Shown: positions 23,887 through 35,720, numbered from the stretch's first letter. The stretch is 64,000 nt of DNA from Acanthosepion lycidas (GCA_963932145.1 OZ010596.1:85416340-85480339); one strand, 5' to 3'. Translations and numbers: made by a program. The notes: generated from the sequence alone by a model not told the origin.

Positions 23887-25559
23887 TTAATTTTATTTGT
23901 GAAAATAATTTAGATTAACATCAAATGTGCATTGCAAATTTGATACTTTGAAAAAATACTGTATTACCAGAGAAAATGATACAATTATAGTTTATTGAAA
24001 ATGAAAGCAGGACAAAGTATGAAGAAATTAGGTGTTGATAAGGCTATACATTTTAATTGATTTCCACGTAACATTTTTTTAGATTTTAAATATATAATTT
24101 AAAGAAAAAAACTAAATCACTTTTTAAAGTTAAGTTTTATGTTGGTTATTTTCTTGGTTTTTTCATTGCTATGTTCAATATTAATGATTGAGTAGGACAC
24201 TCTAATAGGCTAAGTATGATTACTAGTGAAAAGATTGCTATGTAGGGAATGTTTTTTGACTGTAAAGTTTGGTTGTTGAAAGCAGTTGTCTCTTTTAAAA
24301 GAGAACTTTTTCAATATATACATTCATACTAGAGATTTTAAAAATGTATATGGTACTTCTTTTAGTTCTTTATGGAAGAATCATGTTCTTTTCTTTTTTG
24401 ATTGAAGATTACTGATTGAAAAATATGAACTTGAATTAGGCATTAGGATGAACATACACTGAATATTTTAGCATTTCTAATTATTTATCTCATAATGCAA
24501 TAACAATTAAAATTGTCTTTATTGTACATAAAATAATTATTGAATATTAATTGAATAAGAAGACTTGAGGAAATTTGACTTCATTATCTCTATTGCTGCT
24601 TTGACATTTTAATAAATTATATTGAATTACATATGCACTTTTAATGATATTGGTTACTATATTTTTCCTAAACCTAAAAATCAGTATCATACTTTTATTT
24701 CAATTTTAGTCAAATTTTAGCTATATAAAATACACACATAAAGATTAACAAAATACCATTTTGAAAAATATTAAAGTTTAAAAAATAATTTAAAAGAAAC
24801 ATTGGATATGGATTTTTTTCATTTACAAATTCAAAATGAATCTTCGTAATATCTTTACCCAGAGATATGAATATTTTTTCAAGATTTAGTATTTTATATA
24901 TTTTAATATTATGCATTTTTCATCTTTCTTTATATATTTGTAACTATTAACTGACTCTTGAAGAAACATAAAAGACCATAAATTGCTTATTTTCAGCTTG
25001 TGCTTATATGCATTGTGTATAGGATTTTACCTTTAAATAAATTGTTATAGTTACAAATAGTTTGTTTGTGACCTGCATTGACTTGTGTGCCTTTATAATT
25101 TGCTATTGGGAAGTTTATCCTGGAAATTTAAGACTGAAATAATTTATTTCATAGGTAAACCTGCAATATCAGTGTAACATAAAAATTTAAGAGAAAAAAA
25201 AATTGTAAATATTATGCCTTCTCTTGAGATTTTTTTTCATCTTACATTTATTTGTGCCTAAGTTGAAAAGGTATAAGCATATATACTTTTCTTTTGCTTT
25301 AGTAAATAAATAAAAAAGCAAATATTTTTCTTCTCCTGTAAGTTGGAATTTGAAATTAGAGGAGCAGATATTTCAAGGGTGTATATTGCAAAAAAAGATG
25401 CCTTTATTTATATTATTGCTTGAAAGGAATCTGAAACTTTTTTGTAGGGTGTTAGAAAATCAATTCTTTAATAAATATTTTTTAATGTTATGTCCTTTCA
25501 GGACATTAGGGATAATGTCTCTTCACAAATTTCTTTTCTTTATTATCAGGGAATTAACA
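23883..25559. other. A+T-rich stretch without recognised genes
   Basis: Nothing recognised apart from short A and T runs and the small palindrome ctcttttaaaagagaa near 24290. Confidence 0.45.
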
Positions 25560-25830
25560 TGATTTCTTGGGGCAGAGAATAAAGTGGTTTACCATTGCCT
25601 TCTTTACAGTTTTTAATTTAGAAAAGTCCTTCTTCAAATTGACTGCCACCAAGACTAGAAAGCATAGTCTACCCTGTTATTTAGCACATAGATAGTGGTT
25701 GGAAGAGAAGAGATGGATTAATGTCATTCTCAAGGTCATTGGTGTGATTACTATGCACAACAGACTTGATCAAAATTTGAACTCAGCGAGACAAGTTCAC
25801 TTTCCATGCCAATAACTGTTATGCTACCTT
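25560..25830 (-). mobile_element. tRNA-derived SINE
   Basis: Read on the minus strand from 25830, the head GGTAGCATAACAGTTATTGG resembles a tRNA A-box region, and GAGTTCAAATTTTG (complement of 25771-25785) a B box about 45 bases later. The body continues to about 25560 with the phrase ggcaatggtaaaccactt, which I recall from mollusc/cephalopod SINEs (memory, not verified). It lies about 600 bp upstream of the exon pair at 26432 and 26809. No target duplication was identified. Confidence 0.6.
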
Positions 25831-26431
25831 CACATCCTTAATAAGTACAGTCACCTTAAATATTTCAGCTAAATTTTCAGTTAACTTGAACTTTTTCAAG
25901 TATAATTATGTTAAGTTTATAAAGCAGTAGAAAAATAAAAGTGGATTTTAAAATAAGTTTGAAATCTTTGTATATCAAAATAGAACCTTTAATTTTAGGT
26001 AGTGTTAATTTAGTCTCAGAAAGCTGTAAAAAATCATGTAGTTCCTCTTAAAATATGCTATTGTCTGAAGTTGAATCAAATAATTCATGAACAAATATTT
26101 TTTAATTAATATATAGGATACAACAAATTGCTTTTGACTATCCTTGCTCTTTCACCAACCCATAAAAACAAGTGAAAGTGTAGGTTAAAATATTACAGCC
26201 AAAATGCATTTCAGAGAAGAAAATTCCACAATAGCAATTACAGTATACATTTTAATTTCTTATTTGCAAAAGTACTGTTATCAACAGACCTAAAATTATA
26301 TTATCTATGAAGTCCTAAAGTGAATAATACCTCCCTTGATACTATTTCTATTACTGGTAGCAATTTGTAATAAACTCATTCTCAATTTCAAGGAAGCTAT
26401 AGTAAAAAATGTTTGTGGTGTTTTATTTCAG

Positions 26432-26475
26432 AGGATGAATGAACTGGAGATTTCAGGTTCCATCTTTGCTACTAG
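26432..26475 (+). CDS. Candidate internal exon 1 of an unidentified host gene
   Basis: A 44-bp segment follows a pyrimidine-rich acceptor (ttttatttcag, AG at 26430-26431) and ends at a donor-like GTTGGT (26476). In frame from its first base it reads RMNELEISGSIFAT and ends with two bases (AG) of a split codon, phase 2. The next candidate exon, 26809-26906, begins in the complementary phase, so joining them keeps one open frame. The peptide is not recognised. The donor is not ideal; GTAAAT four bases later (TTG/GTAAAT) is an alternative that would break the phase match. Confidence 0.5.
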
Positions 26476-26808
26476 GTTGGTAAATATTATTACATTTGAA
26501 CTTATTTTGGATTAAAGAAAAGGACTTTTCCCTGAGTGGTCAGTTTTGAATTTGTCAATAAAACAAGAACAACAGGCTGTGACATGAATTTTATTTTCTC
26601 AACATACAAATTTATTATGGCTGTAAAGATAAAAATTCATTTCAAACTTAAGTAAAAGCCTTGTTCCTTTATTCTGTTCATTCTTTTCTTTTTTGAATTC
26701 TGCACTTGTTACAAAGTACCAACAACTGTTATTCAAGAGGATTTGTCTTTCTTCGTTCTCTTGTGCTTTAAATCTGAGCATTCTAACTCAAAGCTTTTGT
26801 GATTTCAG

Positions 26809-26906
26809 CAATATTGTCAACTCTATCGAGTCAAGCATTGACCTAAACATTACTGATCTTGCCAATGAGAAGGGCGTTATAAGTTACTTCCAGTTTGGCA
26901 TGAGAG
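26809..26906 (+). CDS. Candidate internal exon 2 of the same unidentified host gene
   Basis: A 98-bp segment bounded by acceptor tttgtgatttcag (AG at 26807-26808) and donor GAGAG/GTAATC (GT at 26907). Only one frame is open, reading NIVNSIESSIDLNITDL, then ANEKGVISYFQFGMR; the other two hit stops. It starts at the third base of a codon, matching the phase left by 26432-26475 to give a Ser codon, and ends after one base (phase 1). Its codons are more balanced than the surrounding A+T-rich DNA. No known domain recognised and no further exon found, so the gene probably extends beyond the window or across large introns. Confidence 0.6.
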
Positions 26907-27189
26907 GTAATCTCTGTTATGATAAACTTTTACAGTTTATTTTTTTTAATTATTTGTTCAAAGGTAGAGCCAAGTTATCTGCTGCTAACATTTAAATTCA
27001 GTTTAATTCAAAATATTCCAATACAAATTTAACCTGATTTCATTATTTTGTTAAAATAATACTGATGGGCATAGGAATTTATTTTTCAACAACTTGAATT
27101 TCATTCAGTGTAATGAGATCTGTGCATGTATGAGGGTTGGCTGAAAAGTCATAGGCTGACCAAGATACTCTCATGGAATGTGACCAAAT

Positions 27190-28201
27190 AAGGTTTATTT
27201 TTCAACACATTTCTTCCATCAGTGTTGCAGTACTTGGATCCCGTTGGTGAAGAAGTTTTCATCCTGTTAGTAAAAAATGAAATCAACATCAGATATGATA
27301 TCATCATCACTGCAATACTAGTTCCCAACCAAGTGATTTTTCATGTTGGTGAACAGATGATAGCCAGATGGTGCCAAATCAGGAGTGATCAACCAGTTCA
27401 AAGCCACAGTTATGTACAACAGCCGTTGAAACCAAGGACTTGTGTGCTGGAGCATTGTCCTGATAAAACATAACCATTTCCATTAGTTTTCTTGGGCATT
27501 TGATTTTTGATAGCCTTTAGCCTTTTGTAACTGCCTCAGCAAGTTGGCATAGTACTCTCCATTGATTGTGTGGCCCTTTTGAAGAGAGTTAATAAACACA
27601 GTGCATCCCAAAAAGTAAAGCTATCACCTTCTCTGCAGATGAAATGGCCTTTTCCTTCTTTGGAGCAGATAAGGAGAGGTGTTTCCACTGCAGAGATTGT
27701 CTCTTTGTCTCTGGCTCAAAGTGATGAAACCAACACTCATCTTGAGTTAGGAAACATTGAAAGAAACCAGTTGGATTTGCCTCAAACAATGTCAGTTTTT
27801 CCCTTGATGTGATCAGCCTGATGTGTTTTTGATCAGGTGTCAGAAGATGTGACATCCACCAAACAGAAACCTTTGTTATGCCAGTTCATCTCAACTCTCT
27901 CACAGGATATGCTAATAGTATTGGCTATTTGATTTATAGTTAATTGCCTGCTCTTCATCACCATGTGTTGAACATGATCAATGTTTTCCTCAGTGGTAGC
28001 AGTTGCAGGATGTCCAGACATTGGGTCATCTTCAAGACTCTCCCTACCCTTCTTAAATTCAGCTGCTGACTTTTGCAGTGTTGATAAAATTGGAGCATCA
28101 TCTAATGTAGCAACCATGTCAGCATGAATGTCCTTGGGGATTAAACCCTTTTTCTGTATGTACTTGATAACATCATGATGCCAAATTTTGTCTGTTTTCA
28201 A
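27190..28201 (-). pseudogene. mariner transposase pseudogene
   Basis: The minus-strand ATG at 28201 opens MKTDKIWHHDVIKYIQKKGL, then the helix-turn-helix region with the typical KKGRESLEDDPMSGHPATAT and NIDHVQHMV blocks (to 27833). A frame change leads into 27855-27589, containing LLTPDQKHIR and the first catalytic Asp block FLTQDECWFHHFEPETKRQS. The second and third catalytic regions (27480-27250) are degraded, though a minus-strand reading resembling VLSGQCSSTQVLGF is traceable. Frameshifts and stops make it non-functional. It belongs to the mariner group with WVHHFEPE-type cores. Confidence 0.8.
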
Positions 28202-28409
28202 GTGAAATCACTACTAGTTACTTCTGAAATCTTCTTTGAACAGTTTTACCTGGAAATACAATGGGCTATAAGTTTTTAGCTACCCTTGATTACAGCAATT
28301 TTGACTTGTTTAATAATGTCTCTTCTTTTTTTTTTCTTTTTTTTAAACAATACTATGTTAGTATCAAGCTATTCTCATCTATGAACAATAGTTGACTTAT
28401 ATCATGCAA

Positions 28410-29890
28410 TGAAAGTTCATGTAAGTAAGGAAATTAGTGAATTTCAACAAGGGCAAATAATAGGATGGCATCAGTGTGGCAAGTCAAATAGAGAAATTGT
28501 TCGTTTTTTTCCAGGTTAATCATCAAACAGTTAATAATATTATCAAGAAATTTAATGAAGAAGGCGATTGTCGTGTGGAACAACATTCAGGAAAACCTAG
28601 CATCATGTCTGAGTGAATGAAACAGGCACTGAATAGGATAAACATCAGAAACTGTTGTCAGAGCGTTAAAGATGTCACCAACAGCATGGAAATATCGCCA
28701 TATGTGGTGTGAAAGACTGAAAGAGCTAGGCTATCAAAGAAGAGTTACAAGAAAGAAGCCCTTGATTTCAGAGGTTAACAGGAAAAGGCGTATGGACTGG
28801 GTTAGAGAATTCGAGAGCAAAGATTATGAATTTTGGCAGTCTGTAATTTGGTCAGATGAAAGTAAATTCTGCCGATATTCTAATTCGAAATTGGTTTATG
28901 TTTGAAGAAATCAGAATGAAATATTGGAACACTGAATGTCTGCAGGCGACTGTGAAACATGGAGGGATTGGAGTAAAGGTGTGGGGAACTGTCTGGTTTG
29001 GAGGGAAATCTGAGCTGATTCTTGTTGATGAGCGGTTGAATGATCCATAATACTGTCAAATATTAGAGAAAAGACTGTCTATATTTCTGAGATGAGGTAT
29101 TATGTACATTATTTACATTATTTGGTATTTCTGGGTATTATAAACCTAATGTCTTCAGCAACCATTTTTACCAGTGCTCATCTTGCAATTTTGCTGTTAT
29201 CATTGCATGTTTTTACCAGAGCTCATATTGCAACTTTGTTGTTATCATTGCTTTTCTCTGGCACTCCTTATTATAATACCCAGAAATTCATACCCAGATG
29301 TCATCAAGGACACATGGCACAGTGGATAAAGACATTGGTTAGATCCAGTGACAGGACCCAAAGAGTGTGAGTTCAATACCCGGTTAAGGCAGTGGAGAAC
29401 TTTCAGAAAATTAACAGGAGATAACTGATAACTGACATCCATCAAACATGGCACGTGGAACTAGAACAGTCTACCCCAGTGAGCGAAATAAAGGGTTCAG
29501 TTCGACATTCCAACCACCTGAAGGAGGCCGGAGCGTACAACAGCCGAAACGTTGTGATAAATTTGGCGACAAAGATGAGGACAATAGTCCAAATAATGTA
29601 AATAATGTAGAGAAAGGACTACTCCCACTATTTGACACCAATCAGATTGACAAGAAAATGGAACACCATGCCATACAAGTAAAGTAGCAAAGGAATCGCA
29701 AGGAATCAAGTCACTATGGGTAGCCCAAAATCCTGACATGAATCCAATAGAGCATGTTTGGGAGCACTTTGACTGAAGACTTCAAGAGCGTGCAACCAAA
29801 ATCACGTCAGTAGCAACCCTTAAAGAAACATTGCTAAAGGAGTGGCAAAATATGGCTCAGATGATTGTTAATAACTTGAACTTTGAATAC
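28410..29890 (+). pseudogene. Tc1-family transposase pseudogene, split by an insertion
   Basis: From about 28435 the reading EFQQGQIIGWHQCGKSNREI gives the first helix-turn-helix; 28530-28560 continues NHQTVNNIIKKFNEEG. The open piece 28672-28905 holds RRMDWVREFESKDYEFWQS and VIWSDESKFC, the first catalytic Asp block. It continues past frameshifts with TVKHGGIGVKVWGTVWFGGK (28950-29010) and YCQILEKRL (29052-29078), where the composite insertion begins. After it, at 29655-29680, ENGTPCHTSK (second Asp replaced by Glu/Asn reading), then NPDMNPIEHVW (about 29730-29763) carries the third acidic block. Not functional. Confidence 0.8.
29077..29607 (+). mobile_element. Composite SINE-like insertion with inverted arms
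   Basis: About 530 bp flanked by an imperfect 13-bp direct repeat (tagagaaaagact at 29064-29076, tagagaaaggact at 29608-29620), read as a target duplication. Its left part has TACATTATTTACATTATT (29106-29123) whose inverse lies at the right edge (about 29591-29609). A second inverted pair, tatttctgggtattataa (29127) and its complement (about 29270), encloses two direct copies of a 45-bp unit (29165 and 29210). The middle has a tRNA-like head, TGGCACAGTGG at 29314 and GAGTTCAATACC at 29369, followed by a body containing cagccgaaacgttgtgat (29541). Class uncertain: a SINE with a Penelope- or foldback-derived partner. Confidence 0.6.
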
Positions 29891-30140
29891 AAACACTGAA
29901 ACTAGCAAATGGAGGACCTATTCCATACTAGTTCCAAATACTGTTTATGTTGAATAGGGATTACGTAATTAAATTTTGAAATTAGATGTAGTTTATTTCT
30001 CGTGGTTAAAAACTTTTCTTAGGCCACTGTAAACAATGCATCTATTAATATGAAGAGTTGAAATTAATGCATGCAAGATTTCACAGCTCTAGCATCATTT
30101 CTTCATCGTCAGCCTATGAAGTTTTCACATCACCTACATA

Positions 30141-31769
30141 TAAAACATCCAAGTGAAAATGAAACTTTACTAAACATAATGTTTAAATATAAAGATTTGT
30201 TGAAGAACATTAGTTATAGTTGATGCAAGTTTGGAAATATTTTTTACATTACATCTTTTATTCATAGTTAATGTTTTTAAAATGTGTTGGTTTTTACAAT
30301 ATGTATGTGAGTTTTTGTACAAATGGAAACTGCCATACTGTTAATATTAAATTTTATGTTGACTGTTAATCTGGAACAAGGCCACCGTATAGAATGGTAT
30401 ATGAGACAAGCTTGTTAATCATTGTTTTAAATCAGTTACCCAAAGTTAACTATAAAAAAATAAGTGAATTTGTAAAAAAAAATTGTTAAATAAATGTCTA
30501 ATAAATAATCGTAACATTATTCTTTTATAATTTTCTTTTTGATGACATTTATCAAAGTTTGCTAAAATAGTTAATTTTGTTAATGATAGCTTCAATTATT
30601 TTTAAATATGTAAGTAAATGAATAAAACTTAATATTATAATTGCTGTGTAGTCTGTCTTGTATCTACTAAACCTGCTATCAGCTTTAACAAATGAAAGAA
30701 TTCCAAAGTCTATATGCATTCCACTCTATTCATTCCATTCAGGGAACCAACCATAACATCCTGGCATACACAAACTGTCCTTTGTACACTAGAATGTATT
30801 CACTGTCTTCTCTAGAAGATTTTGTTACTATACACTCACTCCTTTGAAATCCTCATCTTGCCACGCCTGATATAGAAAATACTATTTTCTTTCTTTTTCT
30901 GGGCTTTTTACAGGTAAAATTGAACCAGCTTGAGAAGGGGCAAGGAAGAAAAGGTGGTGGTGGTGGTGATAGTCGTGGTTGCTTTTTCTGTGTCAGCACC
31001 TATATTTTCTCTAAACTTGTATACAATGTAAGGAAGAGCTGGGGCATGATCATGCATAAAATGCCTTACTACTTGTTTTTGTTGGTTCACAGAAACAAGA
31101 TCTGACACCAATCTCTATAGATCTTAGTACACAGCTATCTGTTTGACAATCTTTTCTTCTACATTTGCTGGGGGTTTAATTTAAATAAAATAACATCATC
31201 TCAATCTGGTGAGAGCTATTTAAAAGGCAATTTGTACAAATAAAAGCTGATTGCTTTTAAAGACCAGTTTGTACAGAAAATTCTTTTTTATAGAATGCTT
31301 TAACTAAATGTATAGGATTACTGTATACATGTTTAGTCTATTTACTTATGAACCTATATCAAGCTGTTTTATTAATGATCTTTATGCATTGTTAAAGATT
31401 TTCTTTTTAAAAAGTTTTTGAAGTGGGTAATTTCATTGGCATACATTCTTAAATTCCCTCTTTTAACACTTAGAAAACTTTTAAAAAAAATGTTTATATT
31501 TATATATTTGTTCACATAGAAAAGCAGAATGAGCATTCTTTGCAGCAATATAATTTGTTCCAAATTACAGTTCTTAACTCAAGGCTATAGTGATTTAAAT
31601 TTATTGTTTATATTTATATCACAGGCAGCATATATAAAAACAACATAGTTTTCATATGTTGTATAAAAGTGGTCATTTTAAAAATACTGTAATATATTTT
31701 CTAAAATAGAGGAAAGTTTATAATTGAGAGCATTATAGATATTTTTCTTTTTACCTAAGCTTTATTGAA
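30141..31769. other. A+T-rich stretch without recognised genes
   Basis: No gene recognised. A GGT-repeat-rich patch lies at 30945-30975. Possible acceptors near 30738 and 30915 lead into frames that stop within a few codons in the phase required by the exon at 26809. Confidence 0.4.
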
Positions 31770-32480
31770 CAGGCAATTTTATAATTCCAACCTCCTAGAA
31801 CTTTTTATATTTCTTAGTAAAGAACTGTTCCAGTTGCTTTTGCCTTTTTCATGGAATTGAAATGTTTTTTTTTTTCTGTATAGACTGAATTAAAGGATAA
31901 TATGAAGGGGGCCATATATGGTAAATATGATGGATGAAGGAAAACTTCCCACCAAACTGTAATAACTTTTACCTGCTTACCAAGGAAATGTGGGCTTGAG
32001 TGTTATCCTGATTGAATATGATGCTTGTTCTATGAACTAATTCTGAATGGCTACTTTTTATTTATTGTTACCTTCAATTGGTATAATTAGGAGCAATGCT
32101 TGTTCAAATGGACTCTCTTCTAATGCCAGCATATACACAGTATCAACATTTTGGCAATGAAACCTGTCTTTGGTATAGTTGTTGATGGTTCATTTTTCTT
32201 TCCCATGATCTCTTGAATTCTTGTTGTTACATATCTGCTTTTCACTGTCCATTTAAATTCCTTTTGAAAACAAAATATTTAAATATGATTCATTTTTTTG
32301 TTTTGTTTTTTACTTATATGGAAGTCAGGCATCAAAGCAACTAACATAACTGAGTTGGTGTAAGTGATTTTTATTGGTTGATTTGGGTATTCTGAGCTAT
32401 CTTCTGCATTGTATAACATTTATTATTCACAAGTAATTTTCAGCACAAAAATTCGCAAACAACTTTTGACATGTTTAATC
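31770..32480 (-). pseudogene. Decayed mariner transposase
   Basis: Minus-strand readings align piecewise with mariner: around 32025-31995 IIFNQDNTQAH (second Asp block), then a KLLQFGGKFSFIHH segment running into a degraded SPDLAPSDYHLF region (about 31935), and a C-terminal FFTKKYKK-type tail near 31810. Upstream, at about 32210-32130, are readings like the DEKW and VLLSIYW blocks. Many stops. The same stretch is clearly related to 46240-46980 (shared phrases around ggactctcttc and atgccagtatata). Element ends not found. Confidence 0.6.
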
Positions 32481-33789
32481 ATTTGCAATCTTTTTTTATG
32501 CTGTGTTCCTTCAGGGGGTGGGTGATCATGTCTTCTCATATCTTCGTATCTTTTATTCTTATGAGTACTTTCTTCTTTATGACCTCATTTTTTGGTTTAC
32601 TTGTTCTATTCATTTGCCTCATTCAAAGTAACCTCCATGAACTCCTTTTTTGTATTATATATATTATATTATACCTCTTGATTCCTTGGAGAACATAGAG
32701 CCACAACAACACCTCCCCAATGGATGTGGTTCCAGGCAATCCTCTCTAGCTTGGCACATGTTGTGTTGGCTGCCTTCTTACTTTTCTTAAAAGACATATA
32801 TACACGTACCAAAAACATCACTTATTTTCTATTTTCTTTTTTATTGATTCTCAAATAAGAAAAATATTCTAACAATCTTCTGAAAATATTTTAACTAAAA
32901 TATACAGTCTTATGACAGCTATTGCAAGATAGTCAAAAGTAATCTTTTTACATGAAGTTGGTTAAAAAGAATTTTTTTTTACATGAAATTGGTTAAATAT
33001 CACTCTTGATAACATAAAGACTAAAAGTTAATTAACTTTTTGGAAAATAATATACTTAGCCTATAGAGATATTTTTTCATCTCTGTTTCCTTCTAATCCT
33101 CTAGTACCTTCTTCCTAAACACTACTAATTAAAATTAGATTTAATAATCAAATTTTGATTTTCAAGCTCAGCTGTAAACTTGTCCTTTTTACTACACCTG
33201 CCCCTTTTTTACTCACCCTAATTATATTAATAAAGAAGCAAGTTTTCTGTTCATATCTATGTATTTCACTTTAATCATCTATTTATTTTCTTATAAATGT
33301 GTACATATTTGACATTCTTACTTTTATTTAATACTGTATATTATCAAAGAGTTTCTATCTCAGCATAGCTTTTTGTGTAAACATACAAACATGTGCTTGT
33401 TGTAATCTCTTATTTATTGTCAGTGTTGAGATTGATTTTTATACACCGAAGTATTTCTCAGTACTTTAATGCTTTCCATAACAAAATTTTCATTATAATT
33501 TAATGTGTATTCTGTGAAAGTTGATAAAATTCTAACTCTGAAAGAAATCCACTTAATGTTGTTATGCAAATGACTGTCTAGTTTCATAAAAATTCTTTTG
33601 TTAGAAGTTAATAAAGAAAAAACAAAACGATCATGAGGCCTCATTGGAGATATAACTTCATAATTTGATATCTTCTACTGGTGTGTATATCATCAATTTT
33701 TGGTTATATTCATTGATATTAGGTTTCTGATTGTTTTGTTTTATGGCATATCAACCTCAATGGGTTATTTAATGCTGACAAAATTTTTA
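32481..33789. other. A+T-rich spacer
   Basis: No gene recognised. A slightly G+C-richer patch at 32695-32765 may belong to an unrecognised repeat. Confidence 0.4.
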
Positions 33790-33945
33790 TTGCTGGTAAT
33801 TTTTTTTTTTTTTTTTTTTTTTTAAAAATGTATTTCTGGTAATATATTTTTCATCAAAAAAATCTATTTCTGGTGATATTTTTCTTCAAAAATGTATTGC
33901 TGGTAATAATTTTTTTTACAAAGTATTTCTGGTATTAAAACATTT
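33790..33945. repeat. Degenerate tandem repeat, about 30-45 bp unit
   Basis: The phrase ttKctggtaatatttttt recurs at about 33791, 33836, 33869, 33899 and 33929, with one copy expanded by a T run of about 24. An old or slipping minisatellite. Confidence 0.7.
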
Positions 33946-33984
33946 TTCACTTTCATAGTGTTTTTTTTTTTTTGTTTGTAACTA

Positions 33985-34166
33985 TTTGCCCATAGCTGGG
34001 ACCCTAACAGGTGCTACAACCCTGGGTCAGGGTGGATCTGGGAACATTAGCAATTAAGAGATGGTTCCATGCTCCTCAAAACCTCCTGATCAGAGGACTT
34101 ACTGTTGGATGTAGTTTATCGTCTTACCCAGGACGCGGATGTAGTTTATCATCATACCCAGGACAG
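33985..34166. repeat. Dispersed repeat fragment with a 30-bp doublet
   Basis: A G+C-richer patch in A+T-rich DNA. Its right end is a two-copy tandem of a 30-bp unit starting at 34107 and 34137 (ggatgtagtttatcRtcWta). Probably part of a dispersed family; class not recognised. Confidence 0.45.
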
Positions 34167-34465
34167 TATTAGATTTCTGAATATTCACATTTGCTTGTAT
34201 CATGTAACATACGAATAAGATGAAACTTGAAAAGATTATAAGTCAAAAACTTACTTGCTGTTACAATCTGAAGTATTTTCAACACTACACTAGGTAGCAT
34301 AACATTCTCTTGATACTCCATGATGAGCATTTTAGCTGTATTAAATAATGTCTACTGATTGCTCATGTTTATTCTTGTATGTGTAATTTTAGAAAAACCT
34401 ATAAATAATTTGCAAAGTGAAAAAAAATATACATTACTGATGCAAAATATAGATTCTGATGGTGT

Positions 34466-34469
<4 letters not shown>

Positions 34470-34517
<48 letters not shown>
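34470..34517. repeat. (TA)n microsatellite
   Basis: About 24 TA units. Open frames on both strands crossing it are Tyr-Ile artefacts. Confidence 0.95.
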
Positions 34518-34521
<4 letters not shown>

Positions 34522-34901
34522 TTGTTAATATAAAGAAGGAAGAAGAATAGTAAAACACTTATTCATGTATGTATATGTAAATTCTACAAAAGATATTGAC
34601 ACTGATGAAGTATTTTGTCACTATTCTATGAAATATTCAGATTAGTATCCTTTTCTTTTATTGTTTTTATCACTATTTCAATCAGTATGTCTTATAGACT
34701 TCTTCAGATATATATTGCATATGGTTATCTTTGTAAATAATTCTTTATTTATACTTTTTTTTAATTCTAGTCACCATTCTAATAGGAACAAATCTTAGAT
34801 TTGAATAAAAAATTTAGCAAGTCTAAAAAATACTAATTATACTATACTATTATTACTGGTATGTATGCTAAAGTTTTTGTCTAGTCAAACGTTTGAGAGT
34901 G

Positions 34902-34908
<7 letters not shown>

Positions 34909-34934
<26 letters not shown>
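34909..34934. repeat. (TA)n microsatellite
   Basis: About 13 TA units at the left boundary of the next dispersed repeat. Confidence 0.95.
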
Positions 34935-35705
34935 TAGCAGCATGGCCTGGTGTTGCCCGTGCTTGATTCAAAAAACGTATGACTCGTACAGCAATTGCTA
35001 TCACTTGACTTAAAATATTTTTGCCCTTCCTTGCCTTTAGAGGAGTGCCCTTTGCCATGCTGATGTTACTACATGCCTTACTTCTTGCTTATCTCACACT
35101 GTGAATTTTTTCTAAGCTCTATACTAAACATTAAATCTGTTACGAAAAAAGAACTAAACAAAATGAACACAAAACGATCAGCTTTAAAAAAAGGACGCGT
35201 AACTGGAAAAACCAAATGAAAAAAGAATGTTAACAACAAATACTTTCTCACATCCAACCCAGTTCTGTGGAATCAGAATCAACGTTGAGCTTAAGCAAGC
35301 GAATGAGCCAATTGGAGTAAAGTGCCATGCAGATTTAAATTTTTCCCACTTGTGACAAATGCAGCTATTGATTTTTTTTGCATGCTAGTTAACATTCGTG
35401 TCAGTCAGCTATTGGCTCTCACGTTGGGCAATAGAATCTTCCTGCCTATTCGTGGCAAACAGCTATAGGCTCTCACTCTGGCCAGTACAAAACGGCCACA
35501 AACTACATAAATTACCGTAGAAGCATGAAAAAAATTGATTATTTCCACTATCGATGGGAGTTGGGAAATGCAAAGTTGGTTTTGGCCTCCCCACTAACTT
35601 GGAGTATGTGCATGTAAATTTTGGTGCAAATCCGTTGAAAATTGTGGCCGTGCATTTGTTACACACCCACACATGCACACAAATCCTGCCTTTTATAGAT
35701 AGAGA
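34935..35705. repeat. Unclassified dispersed repeat with 'gcctggtgttgcccg' head
   Basis: The head begins ttagcagcatggcctggtg immediately after a (TA)n tract, and the tail has ttttggtgcaaatccgttga followed by a CA-rich segment and ttttatagatagag. This head/tail combination is a widespread invertebrate repeat type that I remember but cannot classify with certainty. The body shows no protein motif. Its tail touches the MITE at 35721. Confidence 0.55.
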
Positions 35706-35720
35706 TGCACACACACAGAG

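Larger units (their letters stand above)
28259..30029 (+). mobile_element. Tc1-like element inserted in the mariner leader
   Basis: The right end reads, in reverse complement, CAGTGGCCTAAGAAAAGTTT; the left end at 28259 reads CAATGGGCTATAAGTTTTTA, a diverged match. TA flanks both sides (28257-28258 and 30030-30031). The element contains a plus-strand Tc1 transposase relic broken by a composite insertion at about 29077-29607. Without that insertion it would be about 1.24 kb, the usual Tc1 length. Position and flanks show that it jumped into the 5' leader of the mariner 27131-30138. Confidence 0.75.
27131..30138 (-). mobile_element. mariner element interrupted by a Tc1 element
   Basis: Left end TGAGGGTTGGCTGAAAAGTC (after TA at 27129-27130) and right end, reverse complement of 30108-30138, share TGAAAA and an exact CATAGGCTGAC, followed by TA at 30139-30140. 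Removing the Tc1 insertion (28259-30029 with its TA duplication) leaves about 1.24 kb, the normal mariner length. The minus-strand transposase starts at 28201, so about 160 nt of 5' leader plus terminal repeat are recovered only when both pieces are joined. This supports the mariner as the older element. Confidence 0.75.

Noticed and set aside
28259..28289. Possible right terminus of the mariner 27131 at this position
   Set aside because: It resembles the mariner end weakly, but fits the Tc1 left end with TA duplication better, and a stronger mariner end with CATAGGCTGAC lies at 30108-30138.
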